Shown: positions 13,642 through 15,707 of the stretch, piece after piece | Layout: each line of letters starts with the position of its first letter | How positions within the stretch are numbered: the first letter of the stretch is position 1 | Assembly: GCA_027005175.1 (NCBI GenBank) | Contig: JALTMC010000442.1 | Location: 1 to 15,707 of the forward strand | Direction of reading: 5' to 3' | Length of the DNA stretch: 15,707 nucleotides | Origin: Myxococcales bacterium | Lineage (GTDB): Bacteria; Myxococcota_C; UBA6777 | Made by a program: the position numbers and the translations under genes | The notes under the pieces: generated by a model | Told to the model about the DNA's origin: nothing | What the model saw: the letters and a program-made list of their open reading frames with translations, nothing else | The model's database searches: none

Positions 13642-14460
13642 TCAGCGTTTCCCCTTCTTGTGTCTTCGCTTTCTTTGCTTGTGCAAGGTTTTGTGCATCG
13701 TAAGGCACTCTTGAGGGGTAAACCGAAAACGTTGAGGAGCCATGTATCCCAGAAAGGAGGTCCACAGCATCGTAAGAGATCCACGAACCCCCGAGCCCGT
13801 CACCATCAAACGATAGGGCTCAGAGACATGGGGGAGCCCAAGCCGATGCCCCAACTCATGAGCCAGTGTTGTATACACGGGAGAGAGCCGAGTCCACACA
13901 GCATGACGCTTCAACCAGTGATTCCTCTTCACCTCCACCCACACCGTAGAACTCACCCCCAACAACCGATAGCGTCGCCTCTGTGAGCCACGCCCCCAAT
14001 AATACTGCACATCATGTGTAAACAACAACAACGTCTCAGCAGGATCTTTACTCACAATCAAGGGCCGAGGGACCTTCCATCGAACCAGACGTTTGTGTGT
14101 TAATGTTTTGTGAGGAAGAACTCGTAATTTGGGAATATCGATACGAATCCGACAACGAGCCAGATACCATTGAGCAAGCCTCATCACGCTTCGATAACGC
14201 AGCGTGGTCCAGATCGTAGGTCGGTCGGTATACGCCGTCACCAGGACTCTTTTGACAGGTTTTTGAATCCAGGGTGTTCCGGGCTTTTTTGTAAAATGAA
14301 GAGTCTCTTTGATATCCCAGTCGCTATAAGGTGACAAAGATGGTGTGGTAGGCCCCCAACTTCCACCAAACCAATCCGCCTCGATATCCAGACCAGACCA
14401 CCCCACCCCACTCAAAGAAAGACTCCACAAGATCCACCCAGCCCACAAACGACTACCCAT
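13642..14460 (-). CDS. Exported metzincin-type zinc protease
   Basis: 272 residues from ATG 14460. That start is chosen because GAGGAA lies nine bases before it and it begins a signal peptide (MGSRLWAGWILWSLSLSGVG); in-frame starts further upstream would bury that signal. The catalytic motif is H201-E-L-G-H205-R-L-G-L-P-H211, the metzincin HExxHxxGxxH, with M219 in YRLM as a close Met-turn. Spacing from H211 to M219 equals the archaemetzincin pattern HCx4CxM, but both structural cysteines are replaced (V212, R217). Before it are KRVLVTAYTDRP and a strand-rich body with YRLLGVSSTVWVE; after it comes FTPQECLTMHKTL, like the helix after the active site in other metzincins. The C-terminus is very basic (HKQRKRRHKKGKR). 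Likely periplasmic or secreted; substrate unknown. No linked inhibitor or secretion gene is in view. Confidence 0.8.
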   Translation of the reverse strand: MGSRLWAGWILWSLSLSGVGWSGLDIEADWFGGSWGPTTPSLSPYSDWDIKETLHFTKKPGTPWIQKPVKRVLVTAYTDRPTIWTTLRYRSVMRLAQWYLARCRIRIDIPKLRVLPHKTLTHKRLVRWKVPRPLIVSKDPAETLLLFTHDVQYYWGRGSQRRRYRLLGVSSTVWVEVKRNHWLKRHAVWTRLSPVYTTLAHELGHRLGLPHVSEPYRLMVTGSGVRGSLTMLWTSFLGYMAPQRFRFTPQECLTMHKTLHKQRKRRHKKGKR

Positions 14461-14863
14461 CAATAACCATTCCTCTTCAAAGACATAGCAATCCATGATG
14501 AATAAAAAAGCTCCACGAATCACAATCGGGTAACACGAATGGAGAGCAAGAAACAGACAACGACGGCTACCCAAAATCAAGCCTAACAATAGTTCATTCG
14601 AATCTCAACACATAGGCAAAGCCCAATGGTTCGCGTGTCTTCGTGAAATTCATGGATCTCAAAAAAAGTGTCGGGAGCTTCTGTTGTCAACGCACCTAGT
14701 ATTATCTAAGACTTTGAAGTGCAGTCCCACACCACGATACCACCTGTTTGCCTCGATGAACAGGAATCTTTCACAATGTCCATCGGTAGTTGTCAAGGAA
14801 GTTGTCGCATTTTAATTGCTGAATTTTGATAACTTGTTTTTCTTGGAATAGATGCCTCTCTAA
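14461..14863. other. Intergenic region between metzincin and Cys-rich repeat genes
   Basis: About 400 bases without a convincing gene. Open frames extending the metzincin upstream (to 14589) are Cys/Phe-rich and lack a ribosome site. A candidate minus-strand promoter lies at 14580-14608. Downstream of the Cys-rich gene (below 14863) I see AT-rich sequence but no clear stem plus T-run. Confidence 0.5.
14580..14608 (-). promoter_or_regulatory. Candidate promoter of the metzincin gene
   Basis: Minus strand: TTGAGA (14608-14603, 5/6), a 17-bp spacer ending TGT, and TAGGCT (14585-14580, 3/6), so the TGn extended form is present. It predicts a leader of about 110 nt. It resembles the candidate at 3267-3295 in having a good -35, TGn and a poor -10 starting TAG. 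Confidence 0.35.
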
Positions 14864-15706
14864 CTACGGACAGCTTCCAAAGCTGCCATTGGGTTTGTAA
14901 CAGAATTTTCCTTTGGGACAGTTTTGTGATGTGCAGCAAGGTGGGACGCTTTGTGTACTGCCAATACAGCGACCATTGAAGCAAGTTTCTTGGGCCGGAC
15001 AATCACACTTGTTCGTGCAACTGCGGCCACTTCCGCAGATACGAAGGGCTCCTTGTTTGTCCTGACATATCTGACCCGAAGGGCATTGGTTTTTGCGACT
15101 ACAGCAATGCATAGCGTTGCTTTTGGTGCAGGCTCCGTTGAAGCAGCTTTCTCCCACCTGGCAATCACATGAGCTTTTGCAACGGATCTGATTGGGTTTG
15201 CAGTTACCGAGGCCTCCAACGCGCCAGACACATGTTTTGCCAGAAGGGCAGGATGTCTTGTCACAGCAATAGACTGGGTTACCTACTTTGATGCAGATTT
15301 GATTGACACAGAGAAGTCCTTGACTGCAATCACAGGTATGTTGACACCCTGATGGACCACCCGCTTTGGTGCAGGTTTTTTGTGTGCCATTTTTGTCAAA
15401 GCAGATCGTTCCCTCTGGACATCCAGCCTTTTCACAACAATAGACAGGGACCTTTGTCTTTTGGCAACCACCACTGTAGCAGAGCTGACCTTGAGGACAG
15501 TCGCAGTTTGTCGTGCACTTGGGTCCTGTTGCGCATTGACTTCGTGAGTTTTTCCGTGTGATGCAAGCCTCACCAGGAGGACATAGCGACTTACTACAAC
15601 AGTAGATGGGTAGGCTGGGCTGAACACATTTACCTTGCTGGCAATCCAGGCCTTGGATGCAATCACATGCGTGCTGGCAAGTATTTCCCAATTGACCACT
15701 ATCAGG
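14864..15706 (-). CDS. Protein of five tandem ten-cysteine repeats, 5' end cut by window
   Basis: The frame is open to the window edge, so the TTG at 15691 is probably internal and the N-terminus (perhaps with a signal) is missing. The visible part is five units of 48-56 residues, each with exactly ten cysteines: C-x3-C-x-C-x5-C-x4-C-x(7-9)-CC-x(4,5)-C-x5-C-x9-C. Constant elements are C-D-C at the second and third Cys, QG/NG turns before the fourth and fifth, PVYCC-like text at the pair, and CPxG before the ninth. The last unit ends at the stop. Such spacing implies disulfide-knotted modules outside the cytoplasm. It recalls Dickkopf/EB-like Cys-rich modules in look, but homology is not shown. 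Myxobacterial genomes do encode surface Cys-rich repeat proteins. Function unknown; adhesion or matrix roles are guesses. Confidence 0.82.
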   Translation of the reverse strand, partial: PDSGQLGNTCQHACDCIQGLDCQQGKCVQPSLPIYCCSKSLCPPGEACITRKNSRSQCATGPKCTTNCDCPQGQLCYSGGCQKTKVPVYCCEKAGCPEGTICFDKNGTQKTCTKAGGPSGCQHTCDCSQGLLCVNQICIKVGNPVYCCDKTSCPSGKTCVWRVGGLGNCKPNQIRCKSSCDCQVGESCFNGACTKSNAMHCCSRKNQCPSGQICQDKQGALRICGSGRSCTNKCDCPAQETCFNGRCIGSTQSVPPCCTSQNCPKGKFCYKPNGSFGSCP

Positions 15707-15707
15707 A

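Noticed and set aside
14461-14589. N-terminal extension of the metzincin to 14589
   Set aside because: ATG 14460 has a well-placed GAGGAA and starts a clean signal peptide; the extension would bury it and has no good ribosome site.

Overview
The window looks like chromosomal DNA of moderate GC from a myxobacterium-like (Myxococcota/Bradymonadia-type, former Deltaproteobacteria) genome. This rests on family content: FHA-domain proteins including an FHA-PATAN (DUF4388) fusion, a truncated relative of a small CPxVSC protein known from that group, Cys-rich secreted proteins, a degenerate Hsp70 with a long acidic tail, and Pro/Ser-rich linkers. The placement is an inference. No rRNA, tRNA, CRISPR array, insertion sequence or phage gene was seen.

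Layout. 2-1099 (+): 3' part of an RqcH/NFACT gene cut by the window start. 1249-1482 (+): tiny lipoprotein with a histone-H1-like Ala/Lys tail. 1762-2211 (+): small Cys-rich exported protein whose stop region is duplicated in frame. 2394-3188 (-): zinc-ribbon plus two FHA domains. It is divergent from 3481-4743 (+), FHA plus PATAN, which is translationally coupled to coaE (4743-5351) and followed by a terminator. 5591-5974 (+): a CPxVSC protein lacking its usual C-terminal helix-turn-helix, sharing a likely transcript with 6003-8423 (+), a multi-pass membrane gluzincin with a TPR-like tail. 8554-10584 (+): unrecognised protein with two perfect or near-perfect minisatellites. 10686-13418 (-), convergent with it: a degenerate Hsp70/actin-fold protein. 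13642-14460 (-): exported metzincin. 14864-15706 (-): five tandem ten-cysteine repeats, cut by the window end.

How the genes fit together. Only coaE and rqcH are clearly housekeeping. The FHA proteins imply Ser/Thr-phosphorylation signalling, and the two metalloproteases and three exported or lipidated small or Cys-rich proteins point to the cell envelope. The 8554 and 10686 products are both soluble and rich in low-complexity repeats and sit tail to tail, but nothing in the sequence proves they interact. I see no complete, named novel system. The most unusual items are the ten-cysteine repeat protein, the Hsp70-like protein that has lost its phosphate-binding motifs, the helix-less CPxVSC protein beside a membrane protease, and the stop-codon-spanning duplications.

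Regulation. The clearest promoter is TTGACC-N17-TATAAT at 3401-3429, with a perfect CCCACA-GA-TGTGGG dyad in its spacer. A second, at 5481-5509, has AATTA(C/T) motifs phased exactly every 10 bp just upstream.
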